Shown here piece by piece: positions 9,111 through 18,325 of a DNA stretch of 37,281 nt. The stretch spans positions 1-37,281 of the forward strand of contig JAKVBZ010000050.1 of the NCBI GenBank assembly GCA_022448645.1, in the 5' to 3' direction. The DNA is from Pirellulaceae bacterium. GTDB taxonomy: Bacteria > Planctomycetota > Planctomycetia > Pirellulales > Pirellulaceae. The stretch's first letter is position 1; each line of letters opens with the position of its first letter. Below the pieces are notes generated by a model that saw nothing but the letters and a program-made list of their open reading frames with translations, was not told the DNA's origin and searched no databases. Position numbers and translations under genes: made by a program.

Positions 9111-9697
9111 GACGCCATGTCGAACGCATCTTCCATGGCTCGTGAGGCCTCTGTGTCTGCTGGATTGGATGCCTCCAGCGAATGCTCGTGGAACTCCTTC
9201 ATTTCTTGCAGCAGTGTGATCATTTCGCTCAGCTGGAGATCTGCTTGCTCGTTACTGGACACAGGGCGATCTACCGTTAATGAAAGCAGCGATACACGTG
9301 ACGATAAATCTTTCAAATGCAATTCAATGTCTGACAGGCATCCGCGAATCGACTCCAGTTCCTGATCCTGTGCGGCTTCTTGAGGCGCTAAAAACCAGGC
9401 TGTAAGAAGACTGGCTAATATCGCAAATAGCGCCAGCCCCAAAATCATCGTAAATGCTCCGACAACCCGTCCACCCGACGTGACCGGATAAAAGTCGCCG
9501 TAACCCACTCCTGTTACGGTTGCCAAGGCCCACCATAACGCGTCTTCGGGGGACTCAATGAGCGCATCGTGACTCGTCCGTTCAAAATTCAGTACTGCAA
9601 TGCTACCCAGGAAAACAACCAGCAAGGCCATCATCAACACCGATCCTAAACCGGTTTCGGTACGAGTCGCAGTAGAATCTGAAACAAAATGCGACAT
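9068..9697 (-). CDS. Two-helix potassium channel with coiled-coil tail
   Basis: This 209-residue membrane protein has the minimal K+ channel layout. TM1 is at about residues 18-37, a pore helix and selectivity filter reading TVTGVGYGDFYP at about 60-71, and TM2 at about 78-104. The cytoplasmic tail (about 108-205) is predicted as coiled coil, with regular heptads such as LQLSEMITLLQEMKEF. There is no RCK/TrkA-N domain, so gating is not by the usual nucleotide-binding module. ATG 9697 is preferred over an upstream TTG at 9712; no strong Shine-Dalgarno is visible. It is divergent from the methyltransferase gene and overlaps the aminotransferase gene tail-to-tail. It would form a tetrameric channel; physiological role unknown. 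Confidence 0.85.
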   Translation of the reverse strand: MSHFVSDSTATRTETGLGSVLMMALLVVFLGSIAVLNFERTSHDALIESPEDALWWALATVTGVGYGDFYPVTSGGRVVGAFTMILGLALFAILASLLTAWFLAPQEAAQDQELESIRGCLSDIELHLKDLSSRVSLLSLTVDRPVSSNEQADLQLSEMITLLQEMKEFHEHSLEASNPADTEASRAMEDAFDMASHMAAAAASKTANV

Positions 9698-9810
9698 GAA
9701 CGAACGCCGCAAAGCAAGCGTAGAATGCGCACCACTCGGGCGAAACGACCCAACCGCAACAGTCCAACCGTTGGCCTACAGACCTATGCCCTTCTCACCG
9801 CTACAATTTC

Positions 9811-9838
9811 ACCTATACAGTATTGTGCAGTACTAGGT
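9811..9838. promoter_or_regulatory. Candidate operator: imperfect inverted repeat before the methyltransferase gene
   Basis: ACCTATAC and GTACTAGGT form a near-perfect inverted repeat (one extra base on one side) around an 11-base centre in the divergent region between the K+ channel and methyltransferase genes. CAGTA also repeats directly at a ten-base interval inside it. It could be a protein-binding site or part of a promoter. The assignment rests on symmetry only. Confidence 0.3.
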
Positions 9839-9933
9839 CATGCCTACATTCGCCTTCTCCGACTGCTGACATACGGCATCACGCCCCACATTATCCTTCA
9901 TGCCAGCTCCCCTCGAAGCTTGGTTTACTCTGC

Positions 9934-11439
9934 ATGCCAATCGCCAGCAAAAATCGTCGCCAGATCGAGTTTGGAGATTTCCAAACTCCATTGCCTTTGG
10001 CTCGCCAAGTTTGCCACTCACTGAAACATAATGCATCGTGTCCAGCGCCCATGACGATTATTGAACCGACCTGTGGTATTGGTTCTTTTCTCGTTGCCGC
10101 AACAGAGGTTTTTCCTGCCTGCCGGCAATTCTTCGGATTCGACATTAACGCAAAATACGTGCAGCAAACGCTAGAATCGTTGACATCATCTTTTGGTGAC
10201 GGGGCCAGATATCACATTGGACAGGCAGACTTTTTTCAAACCGATTGGGAATCGCTGATCAATCAATGCAAGCCTCCCATCTTGGTGGTTGGTAATCCAC
10301 CGTGGGTGACCAATGCTGAGTTGGGAATGTTGCGCAGCAAGAATTTGCCGGCCAAATCTAATTTCCAAGAGCATTCCGGGATCGAAGCAATTACTGGGAA
10401 GAGCAACTTTGACATTTCGGAAGCGATGATGATTCAATTGATCAACGCCCTGCAAGGCATACCTGCCTATTTGGCGCTACTGTGTAAGACTTCGGTGGCC
10501 CGGAAAGTTCTCGCGTTTTCGTGGGCCAGCAATATGGAGCTTTACGACGCCCGAATTTGTCGGATCGACGCAGTGCAGTCGTTTGGCGCTGTTGTTGACG
10601 CCTGCCTGTTTTGCTGCCGCACGGCAAACGGGACGCACGATCAGCGTTGTGTTGTGTGTTCATCGTTAGGTGAGGACTCGGAGGAAGAACAGATTGGCTG
10701 GCGTCACCAGCAACTTGTCTCCGATGTGGTAGCATTCGACCGTTGGGAACATCTGCTAGGAACGACCTCATACCGTTGGCGATCCGGCATTAAACACGAC
10801 TGCCGTCGTGTCATGGAGTTTCGCTTAGAACCCGATTTGGTGAATCACGCTGGAGAAACGGTATCGCTGGAGGACACCTATCTTTTTCCGATGCTAAAAT
10901 CATCTGACGTCGCCGGCGGCAAGTACGACTCGCCGGGCCGTTGTATGTTGGTGACGCAGCGATCTGTAGGAGAACCGACAGAACCTATCCGCACACAAGC
11001 TCCACTGACCTGGAAATACCTACTACGTCACGGCCGGTTATTGGACCGTCGAGCAAGTACGATTTACCGTAACCGGCCTCGATTTTCTATCTTTGGAGTG
11101 GGGCCTTATTCTTTTGCGCAGCACAAGGTAGCAATTTCTGGCTTTTACGATAACCTGCGATTTGCTGCTATCAAACCTTATCGTGGCAAACCCGTTATGC
11201 TTGACGACACCTGTTACTTTCTTCCGTGTCGTTCGGCAGCTGAAGCAAATTGCCTTGTACGGCTCTTGAATTCACCACCAGCTCAAGAATTAATACAGTC
11301 GTTAACCTTTCGTGATGCTAAGCGGCGGGTAACGCTTAGCGTACTCAAGCAGATCAATCTGGCAGCCTTAGCTGATGAATTAGGTTGTGCCGCAGAATTC
11401 CAGTCATTCGAAAAACAAGCAGCATCCCATCGGACATAG
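9934..11439 (+). CDS. Solitary N6-adenine DNA methyltransferase with TaqI-like recognition domain
   Basis: This 501-residue protein is predicted to transfer methyl from S-adenosylmethionine to adenine N6 in DNA. An N-terminal FGDFQTPLPLA is typical of gamma-class enzymes. Motif I, the SAM-binding loop, is EPTCGIGSFL (about 41-52). The catalytic motif IV is NPPW (about 120). The C-terminal third (about 360-490) resembles the TaqI-type target recognition domain, with a lysine-containing strand (AQHKVAISG), DDTCYFL and the LLNSPPAQ...FRDAKRR segment. ATG 9934 is chosen because the preceding codons are unlike the family. No restriction nuclease gene is adjacent; the neighbours are a K+ channel and an EamA permease. 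It is therefore an orphan methyltransferase, either regulatory or a remnant of a restriction system. The recognition sequence is unknown. Confidence 0.8.
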   Translation: MPIASKNRRQIEFGDFQTPLPLARQVCHSLKHNASCPAPMTIIEPTCGIGSFLVAATEVFPACRQFFGFDINAKYVQQTLESLTSSFGDGARYHIGQADFFQTDWESLINQCKPPILVVGNPPWVTNAELGMLRSKNLPAKSNFQEHSGIEAITGKSNFDISEAMMIQLINALQGIPAYLALLCKTSVARKVLAFSWASNMELYDARICRIDAVQSFGAVVDACLFCCRTANGTHDQRCVVCSSLGEDSEEEQIGWRHQQLVSDVVAFDRWEHLLGTTSYRWRSGIKHDCRRVMEFRLEPDLVNHAGETVSLEDTYLFPMLKSSDVAGGKYDSPGRCMLVTQRSVGEPTEPIRTQAPLTWKYLLRHGRLLDRRASTIYRNRPRFSIFGVGPYSFAQHKVAISGFYDNLRFAAIKPYRGKPVMLDDTCYFLPCRSAAEANCLVRLLNSPPAQELIQSLTFRDAKRRVTLSVLKQINLAALADELGCAAEFQSFEKQAASHRT

Positions 11440-11502
11440 AGCCTTTTCGGGCATGGACACAAAAAAAAATCGCCATAGGCAACCGAGCGCAGAGCAGCGA
11501 TC

Positions 11503-11508
11503 AGAGGA
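11503..11508 (+). promoter_or_regulatory. Ribosome binding site deciding the EamA start
   Basis: AGAGGA ends four bases before ATG 11513 and supports this start. In-frame starts at 11387 and 11453 would add a highly charged leader before the first membrane helix. Confidence 0.45.
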
Positions 11509-11512
11509 ACCA

Positions 11513-12487
11513 ATGTCGACGTCGGCATCTGGTGCCACGTGGGACTCGTATCGTATTGGCATCCTAGCCGGTACAGTGGGTGCGTTGGGCTACACGGCAG
11601 CCAATATTTTCCTGCGCGTCGTCGCTGTCGACTGTGATGCAGTATTTGTATCCTTCATCAAAGCCATTCCAATTGCCTTAGCCACGGGAGGTACGATCTG
11701 TTGGCTTTGGGCGCATGGTTCACGACCGTTCATCACGGTTCGCTGGGCCATTTATCTTTTTCTAGTAGCAGTCTTGATGCAGTTGGCTGGGAACGTTGCC
11801 TTTCAATGGGCTCTGGGCCAGATAGGATTGGCTCTGACGGTTCCTCTCTGCATGGGTATGTTGTTGGTGGGATCTGCCGTATTGGCTCGGATCTGGCTCT
11901 CCGAACCTATTCATCCCAAAACGGCGGTCGCTACCATATTGCTGATCGTTTCGGTCACTTTGCTTAGTATGGTAGCAGAAGAAAGTGTGCAGGCCGTGCG
12001 TCCCGCTACGAACGGGCAACTATCCTGGTGGCGCATGGTGCTTATTTTGGGTGCGGTGTGCACTTCTGGTATTAGCTACGGAGTCGGTAACGTTGTCATC
12101 CGCCGAGCCTTAGCAACAGGAATCCATCTACTGCCGATTTTAGCGATCATTAGCCTTACTGGCGTTGCCATTCTGGGCGTCATCAGCATTTGGACGGTCG
12201 ATCGATCGACCGTCCCGGTTCATTGGGAGAACCTTTGGGCAATGGTGTTCGCAGGAATTTTCAATGCGGTTGCCTTTTATGCACTCGGACAAGCTCTACA
12301 GCGTTTACCGGTACTGCACACGAATCTATTGACAGCGTCGCAAGTCATGCTGTGTGCGTTATTTGGGATTGTGTGGTTTCATGAGCCGGCTGGAACGTTA
12401 CAACTTGTTGGGATTGCGCTTACCTTATTCGGCCTGGTACTGATGCAACGACCACGCCCAAAACATGAACATGAAAGTCGTCAATAG
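11513..12487 (+). CDS. EamA/DMT-family permease
   Basis: This 324-residue inner-membrane protein has about ten hydrophobic helices in two similar halves, the layout of the drug/metabolite transporter superfamily. The first half runs from GILAGTVGALGYTAANIFLR to a Pro-rich turn; the second starts at about LSWWRMVLILGAVCTSGISYGVGN. Each half ends in a family-like strand, WLSEPIHPKTAVA and WFHEPAGTLQLVGIALTLFGLVL. It begins 73 bases after the methyltransferase stop on the same strand, so co-transcription is possible. Substrates of this family range from amino acids to nucleotides and cannot be deduced here. Confidence 0.85.
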   Translation: MSTSASGATWDSYRIGILAGTVGALGYTAANIFLRVVAVDCDAVFVSFIKAIPIALATGGTICWLWAHGSRPFITVRWAIYLFLVAVLMQLAGNVAFQWALGQIGLALTVPLCMGMLLVGSAVLARIWLSEPIHPKTAVATILLIVSVTLLSMVAEESVQAVRPATNGQLSWWRMVLILGAVCTSGISYGVGNVVIRRALATGIHLLPILAIISLTGVAILGVISIWTVDRSTVPVHWENLWAMVFAGIFNAVAFYALGQALQRLPVLHTNLLTASQVMLCALFGIVWFHEPAGTLQLVGIALTLFGLVLMQRPRPKHEHESRQ

Positions 12488-12546
12488 GATAAGCTTAACG
12501 AATGCATGTCATTGGTTACGTAACTTGGCACAGGAGTGATAGGTCT

Positions 12547-13596
12547 ATGATCGAAGGGGAATTGATTCGACTGCCAAGAATTTTTTTGCTCTTAACACTA
12601 GGTCTCGTGGCGCTGTTCGCAGTACCCATGTCTGCAGAACAAGTTCCCAACTGGAAGCTTGTCACCAATGATGCTGGCTGGCAACCGCGCGACTCTCAAG
12701 GTGAAGTTGTTTTTAACAACAAACTATGGGTGTTTGGCGGCTGGTTTAATTCGTACGAAGCTCCGCCACGCGATGTTTGGAGCTCAGCAGATGGTAACGT
12801 CTGGAAACTAGTTCAGCCCGCGGCACCCTGGATCCATAGTGACCTATCGATGTCGATCGTCCATCATGACAAGATGTGGTTCATGGGGGGTTGGTACAAC
12901 GGACGCCTGGACGGGCATTCGGCCAGCAATCAAGTCTGGTGGTCGACGGATGGCGCACATTGGACACAGGCCACGGCCGATGCCGGTTGGACGCCTCGCA
13001 TCGCCTCTGCTGTCGTCGTGTTTCAAGGCAAAATGTGGTTATTGGGAGGCACAGAAAACTATTATTTTGGAGACGCAACCAGTCTCAAGAACGACGTCTG
13101 GTTTTCTGTAGACGGACGTCACTGGGAACAGGCTACGAATCATGCCGGTTGGTCTCCTCGCGCCTACCATCAGGCAGCCGTTCTGAACGACCGACTCTAT
13201 GTTTTTGGAGGCGGTAATTACGTCCCCGAATATGTGGCTCATAATGATGTCTGGAGTTCGGCCGATGGTGTGCATTGGCGGCAGGAAACGTCCGATGCCC
13301 CATGGCATCCGCGCCTTTGGTTTCCTGCGGTTGTGTATCGGGACCGAATGTGGATCCTTGGCGGCTGGTCAAACCATCCGGTTCGAAATTGGGGAGATGT
13401 CTGGTTTTCGGCAGATGGCAAGGATTGGCATGAGTGGAAGTCGGACGTCACTTGGAAGGCACGCCACGAACACTCGGCCTATGTTTTTCGCGACAAGATC
13501 TGGATTGCGGGCGGGCACGCGAATCCACTCAGTAGCGAAGTTTGGAATCTGGAAATCCCGGTCGATTGGTTTTCTGCGGGAGTTTCCGCTGAATGA
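12547..13596 (+). CDS. Exported six-repeat kelch beta-propeller protein
   Basis: This 349-residue protein starts with a signal peptide (FLLLTLGLVALFAV, likely cleaved after MSAE). Six repeats of about 53 residues follow. Each has an AGW.PR-like turn, a beta strand, a kelch GG doublet (LWVFGGW, MWFMGGW, MWLLGGT, LYVFGGG, MWILGGW, IWIAGGH) and then a DVW.S.DG..W segment. The whole should close as a single six-bladed propeller, filling the mature protein. ATG 12547 is preferred over 12502, which would put a polar leader before the signal peptide. It lies 59 bases after the permease gene. Such propellers bind ligands or proteins; no catalytic residues are evident and the partner is unknown. Confidence 0.8.
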   Translation: MIEGELIRLPRIFLLLTLGLVALFAVPMSAEQVPNWKLVTNDAGWQPRDSQGEVVFNNKLWVFGGWFNSYEAPPRDVWSSADGNVWKLVQPAAPWIHSDLSMSIVHHDKMWFMGGWYNGRLDGHSASNQVWWSTDGAHWTQATADAGWTPRIASAVVVFQGKMWLLGGTENYYFGDATSLKNDVWFSVDGRHWEQATNHAGWSPRAYHQAAVLNDRLYVFGGGNYVPEYVAHNDVWSSADGVHWRQETSDAPWHPRLWFPAVVYRDRMWILGGWSNHPVRNWGDVWFSADGKDWHEWKSDVTWKARHEHSAYVFRDKIWIAGGHANPLSSEVWNLEIPVDWFSAGVSAE

Positions 13597-13674
13597 TACA
13601 CACTGCGACGTGTGGATCAACACGTCAGCAGGCTAGTTGGGGGACGAAGGAATACTTTGTCCTTTTCTGAAATA

Positions 13675-15090
13675 TCAACGTAACCGTCGATACTTCTCTT
13701 GGTACTTGCGCCACAATCTTTGATGACGATTGTCCAGCTGTACGGCCCGACCTTGAATGTAGGCAGCTTGCACTCGCGTCGTCGCTTCCAACGGATCGCC
13801 ATCAACGACAATCAACGTAGCATCTTTTCCAGGTTCTAGGGAACCGACACGGTCATCCACTCCTAGGATTTGAGCTGGATACAGGGTAAGTGCCCTGATC
13901 GCCTCGTCACGATCAAGTCCATGAGCCACGGCCATCGCCGCGTGATATGGCAAATTCCTTGTATTGGAGGGACCAAATCGGTCCAGGGCTGCAATGCAGT
14001 AGCGAACGCCAGCCTGTTGGAGTTGTAGCGGAACAGTAAAAGGCGCATCGTAATCATCGTGCCTGCGTTGAGGCAACCGATACACTCCACCGACAACCAC
14101 CGGAATACGATGCCTCACCAGCAGTTCGCTACAACGGGGTGCGTCGTAGCCACCTAACAGGATCATCTTGAGTTGTTCTCGTGCAGAAAATGCGACGGCG
14201 GCTTGAATCTGCTGGAGTTCGTCCGCTTGAATCATGAGCGGAAGCTGGCGCTTTAAAACGGGAATCATCGCCTCGAAGCGAACATCCTCCTGGAGAGCCC
14301 CAGGCCGTTCGCTGCCAAGATGACCGGCGCGCCCTTTGGCATACGCGCGCGCATCGTCCATGAATTGCTCCAAGGTCTTAAGCTGTTCGTCACGTTTCGT
14401 GATTTGATCCTTCCAAGAGTCTTCCATCCACCATGCCGTGCTGGGGGTCATCCTCGGCCATTTCAGGTGCATGGCCACGTTACGGCGCAACGCCATGTCT
14501 TCCCAAGTCCAACCATCCAGCTGCATCACTGCTGAACGACCAGCTAGTAACGGACCCTGTGGTGCGGTCAAGCAAAGCAAGACACCGTTCGTACGAGTTA
14601 CGGGGATCAGTTCGCTATCGGGGTTCACCGCGACTTCAGCACGCACGTTGGGGTTGAATTTTCCTGTTTCGGATCGATCATTTGTGGCTCGCACCGCGCC
14701 GATTTCGACCAGACCCATCTGAGAGTACGCGTCGAACATCCCGGGATAGATATGCTTACCTGTTACATCGATGTGTGATGTTCCCGGTGGTACTTCGATC
14801 TGCTTCCCTACGGCAACGATCCGACCTGATTCGAATAAGAGTCTACCCTGTTCGATCGGAGGACTGTTTTGGGGATGAATCGTTGCTCCGGACAAAAGTA
14901 TGGGGCCCGTTTGCGGCGCACCTGGAATCTCCGGAGAAGCCGCGACGGGGCCCACCCAGACAGCGAACATCAACAGTAGGAACCCTAGTAGGTTCTGTGC
15001 GAAAAATCTCAGGCATGGATCGTTCTCGCTGATGATGCGCGGTTGTCCAGCCATCGAAAAAGAGATTGGTCGTTGCGAATGTCCGATCAC
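13675..15090 (-). CDS. Exported amidohydrolase-fold protein lacking the HxH metal motif
   Basis: This 471-residue protein begins at GTG 15090, right after the upstream gene's TAA, with AAGGA six bases before it, so translation is probably coupled. A hydrophobic segment (LLGFLLLMFAVWVG) ends in VAAS and suggests export. The fold is that of imidazolonepropionase-like amidohydrolases: N-terminal strand GATIHPQN, IYPGMFDAYSQMG, then the C-terminal VGSLEPGKDATLIVVDGDP. Where active members have a DxHxH-type metal-binding motif after YPG, this one has FDAYSQ (about residue 118), so the usual metal site is absent. It closely parallels the first half of the 1077-residue neighbour and looks like a duplicate of it. 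It may be non-catalytic or use an altered site. Confidence 0.8.
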   Translation of the reverse strand: MIGHSQRPISFSMAGQPRIISENDPCLRFFAQNLLGFLLLMFAVWVGPVAASPEIPGAPQTGPILLSGATIHPQNSPPIEQGRLLFESGRIVAVGKQIEVPPGTSHIDVTGKHIYPGMFDAYSQMGLVEIGAVRATNDRSETGKFNPNVRAEVAVNPDSELIPVTRTNGVLLCLTAPQGPLLAGRSAVMQLDGWTWEDMALRRNVAMHLKWPRMTPSTAWWMEDSWKDQITKRDEQLKTLEQFMDDARAYAKGRAGHLGSERPGALQEDVRFEAMIPVLKRQLPLMIQADELQQIQAAVAFSAREQLKMILLGGYDAPRCSELLVRHRIPVVVGGVYRLPQRRHDDYDAPFTVPLQLQQAGVRYCIAALDRFGPSNTRNLPYHAAMAVAHGLDRDEAIRALTLYPAQILGVDDRVGSLEPGKDATLIVVDGDPLEATTRVQAAYIQGRAVQLDNRHQRLWRKYQEKYRRLR

Positions 15091-15091
15091 A

Positions 15092-18000
15092 TTAATTCCT
15101 TAAAGATCTTTGAATGGCATGATGAGGATGACAAAATGCATCTTCACGTGGGTAGTGTGTGCTGTCGTCCTTCGATACGTCATCCGCATTGAACATGGGT
15201 GCATCGAGCTTCAGTATTTTTTGTACCAAGGCCGCGTGGCGGCGACGATTTTCCAGTCTCTCTTGTCGATCTGCTGCGGCATCAAAATACTTGCGTCCTT
15301 CGATCCACGTTTGCTGGCAACGTGTGAAATTGGACAGAGGGGATCCGTTCCACATAGCCAAGTCGGCATGTTTTCCTGGTTCCAGGGATCCCACAAACTG
15401 TTCAATGCGCAGTTGTTTCGCCGGATTAATCGTGACAAATTTCAAGGCTTCTTCGGCTGGGACACCACCATATTTTATCGCCTTGGCTGCTTCCTGGTTG
15501 AGATGTCGAGCCAACTCGGCACTATCGGAATTGAACGAAACGTTGACCCCCATTTGAAACATCAAAGCGCCGTTATACGGGATCGCATCAAACACTTCAT
15601 ATTTGTAGGCCCACCAATCAGAGAATGCAGAACCCATGGCTCCATGACGAGACAGTGCATCGGCGATCTTGTACCCTTCGAGCACGTGTTGGAAAGTGCC
15701 AATGGTGACGCCGAACTCCTCCAATACACGCAACAATGCTAACATCTCATCCTGGCGATAGGCGTGACAATGAATCCATCGTTCACCGGCCAGGATCTCA
15801 GCAACCGCTTGTAATTCCAGATCAACTCTCGGAGGCAATCCACGGTGGTTCTGCTGCCAATCCTCCCATCTTCGTCGGTATTTTGTGGCAGCACGGAATG
15901 TGTCACGAAAGATCTGCTCTACTCCCATCCTGGTTTGCGGATAGCGTGAGCGATAGGCATCCCCCCAATTACTCTGTTTGACATTTTCACCCAGTGCAAA
16001 CTTAATGCCCTGTGGAGCATCGGTGAATTTTAAGTTGCGATACGATTCACCCCAACGCAACTTGATCACTTGATTCTGCCCGCCGATTGGATTGGCCGAA
16101 CCGTGAAGTATGTTGGCCACGGTTACACCTCCGGCCAATTGCCGATAGATATTGATGTCTTTGGCATCGACGAAATCCCCCACGCGCACTTCAGCTGTGA
16201 TCGCTTGACCACTTTCGTTAATGCCTCCATCGGTTGCCATGTGGGAATGGCAATCGATGATGCCTGGCGTAATATGCCAACCGGACGCGTCGACCACGAC
16301 GGCGTCGTGCGGCACCACAAGATTGTGGCCGATAGCGAGAATCTCGCCTTTTTCGATGTGAAGGGAGGCACTCTTTAGAATACCAGCCTCCGCACACGTC
16401 CAAATCGTTGCGTTCTGAAAAACAATGTTTTTCGGTGGTGCGGGTGCCCCGTTACGACCGAAAGCTCCCAACGGATAATTCACTTCGAACAAAGCTGATG
16501 ACTCACCCAGGGTCGGCTTCGGTTCATCCTTGCCTTCGTCATCCGTGGCTTCATGTTCGTTAGATTCTTGATCCTCAGCATCCACATTCGCTGAGGATGG
16601 TGCGACGGTATCATCTGCCGACACCTCGACCCCTGAGGCAACCTGCATTGCTAACGGTTCGCCTCGAAGGTGTGCACGGCTACCGTCCGGCCAAACAATG
16701 TCCCCTTGCAGGCTAAGCGTCTTGTCCTGTTCGTTCGTGCCCTCCGAAATGATCAACAGAGAGACTTGTGCCATACCATCGTGTCCGAACGGTTTGGAGT
16801 GAATCACGAACCCCAAACGTTCACCACGCATCACGACATGTTGCAATTCGGACGATGAGGAAACGTCGTCCACTGTTTCGGTTTGATCGGCAATTCGCAA
16901 CGATCCCGTGAGCGCGGTGGGCTCACCCTTCAATTCCAACAAGTACCCCTGCGAACCAGCTCCCTGATCGATCGCGCTCAACTGCCAAGTTTTACGCAGA
17001 TCGTATTTAGACCGTTCTTCGACTTCGTAACGCTGGCCATGCACCCATGTCTGGAGCAGTTTTGTCTCTTCGTCAAATAGATCACCGTCAGCCACGAGGA
17101 TGTTGGCCATTTTTCCAGGACGGAGACTGCCGAGCCGATCTGAAACACCTAACATTTCCGATGGCGTCTCGGTGAGTGCTCGTAACGCTTCATCTGCCGG
17201 CAATCCGCGCGCTACAGCCAACCTTGCCTTTTCCAAAAAGGTGGCAGGATCTTTTAAACCATGAGCTGTCAAAGCGATTTTTACACCCGATTCGACCAGC
17301 TTTGCCGGGTTGTCTGGGGCCAGATCCCAATGTAGCAATTGTTCCAGCGTGGCATGGATCGCCATTTCCGGTGTCGCCACATGAGGAGCTTTGGGAAAGT
17401 TGACCGGAACAATCACCGATCGGTTGGTCGTTCGCACCTCCGCCAGACGTTGATATTCCTTTCCCGAACCTACGATTACAGCCCGCATTCCGAATTCTCG
17501 CGCAAAGTCGTCAGCTCGCAACAAGAACTGTTCGTCTGACGCTTCAATCATCACGAGTTGATTTGAGTCTAGGTAAGTGTGGAGCACGCGCAAGGCATCA
17601 TTCCATTCGGGCATCGGCAGGGTCGTGTCGACGGAATAGGCTCGCCACGCCTCACGGTACCAGGTCGCGTCGTGCATCGCTTGACGAGCTAAGGCAACGG
17701 CACCCATGGGCGAGTTGGGGTATTCCTTGCGATGCCAGTCGGCCTGGATCGTTAGCTTGCAGTGCAATGCCACGTCAGTCGCCACTATGTTCGTCGCCGT
17801 CAAACCCTTGCCCATGCTGACCAACGCACTGGTTCCGCGAATGATCCCTTTTCCCGGAGCTACTAAACGAGTCGTGATCCCCTGGCTTCGGTACTTCTTG
17901 TTGCTGTCATTGTCGGTTTGGTATTGGTTGGCAACGCTGAATTGAGGAGTCACATTGCGATTCCAGTAAGGCGCCCCCTTATCGCCGGCGGACGGGGACA

Positions 18001-18325
18001 AATCAGCCGTGCCGTAGGCATCGACGAACCCCGGGTACAACGTGTGCCCGCTGAGGTCCCATCTGCGAGCTTCCACTGGGATGTCGACCTGGGCGCCAAC
18101 TTGCAGGATGACTCCGCGGTCGATCATCACGGTCCCTTGTTCGATCACATGCCCGGGTGCGACAACAATTCGAGCACCGGTCAAGGCGTGCATCTGAGGA
18201 ACATGTTTTCGGATACCCTGTTCGGGTATAGTGCTGGGTGCTCCAGCGCCTGATGGTTCTGCGCCAAGTGACCACAAAACGAGTGATGCGATAAAGCTAT
18301 GGAGTATGTGCACACGTGATGTCAT
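15092..18325 (-). CDS. Exported double amidohydrolase: degenerate N-half, metal-site-bearing C-half
   Basis: This 1077-residue protein has a signal peptide (FIASLVLWSLGAEPSG). The N-terminal amidohydrolase unit (about 30-430) reads YPGFVDAYGTADL where the HxH motif should be. A beta-rich spacer (about 430-590) and an acidic linker follow. The C-terminal unit (about 620-1040) has GIIDCHSHMATDGG (His-Ser-His near residue 693). Its later ligands are plausible: HCHAYRQDE, FQHVLEG and the Asp in FNSDSAE. Both halves end with the SLRPGK/SLEPGK strand of the family. ATG 18325 is preferred to an upstream TTG at 18346. The C-half is probably a metal-dependent hydrolase of a cyclic amide or peptide-like substrate. 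The N-half may be structural. It forms a two-gene operon with the degenerate paralogue downstream. Confidence 0.85.
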   Translation of the reverse strand: MTSRVHILHSFIASLVLWSLGAEPSGAGAPSTIPEQGIRKHVPQMHALTGARIVVAPGHVIEQGTVMIDRGVILQVGAQVDIPVEARRWDLSGHTLYPGFVDAYGTADLSPSAGDKGAPYWNRNVTPQFSVANQYQTDNDSNKKYRSQGITTRLVAPGKGIIRGTSALVSMGKGLTATNIVATDVALHCKLTIQADWHRKEYPNSPMGAVALARQAMHDATWYREAWRAYSVDTTLPMPEWNDALRVLHTYLDSNQLVMIEASDEQFLLRADDFAREFGMRAVIVGSGKEYQRLAEVRTTNRSVIVPVNFPKAPHVATPEMAIHATLEQLLHWDLAPDNPAKLVESGVKIALTAHGLKDPATFLEKARLAVARGLPADEALRALTETPSEMLGVSDRLGSLRPGKMANILVADGDLFDEETKLLQTWVHGQRYEVEERSKYDLRKTWQLSAIDQGAGSQGYLLELKGEPTALTGSLRIADQTETVDDVSSSSELQHVVMRGERLGFVIHSKPFGHDGMAQVSLLIISEGTNEQDKTLSLQGDIVWPDGSRAHLRGEPLAMQVASGVEVSADDTVAPSSANVDAEDQESNEHEATDDEGKDEPKPTLGESSALFEVNYPLGAFGRNGAPAPPKNIVFQNATIWTCAEAGILKSASLHIEKGEILAIGHNLVVPHDAVVVDASGWHITPGIIDCHSHMATDGGINESGQAITAEVRVGDFVDAKDINIYRQLAGGVTVANILHGSANPIGGQNQVIKLRWGESYRNLKFTDAPQGIKFALGENVKQSNWGDAYRSRYPQTRMGVEQIFRDTFRAATKYRRRWEDWQQNHRGLPPRVDLELQAVAEILAGERWIHCHAYRQDEMLALLRVLEEFGVTIGTFQHVLEGYKIADALSRHGAMGSAFSDWWAYKYEVFDAIPYNGALMFQMGVNVSFNSDSAELARHLNQEAAKAIKYGGVPAEEALKFVTINPAKQLRIEQFVGSLEPGKHADLAMWNGSPLSNFTRCQQTWIEGRKYFDAAADRQERLENRRRHAALVQKILKLDAPMFNADDVSKDDSTHYPREDAFCHPHHAIQRSLRN

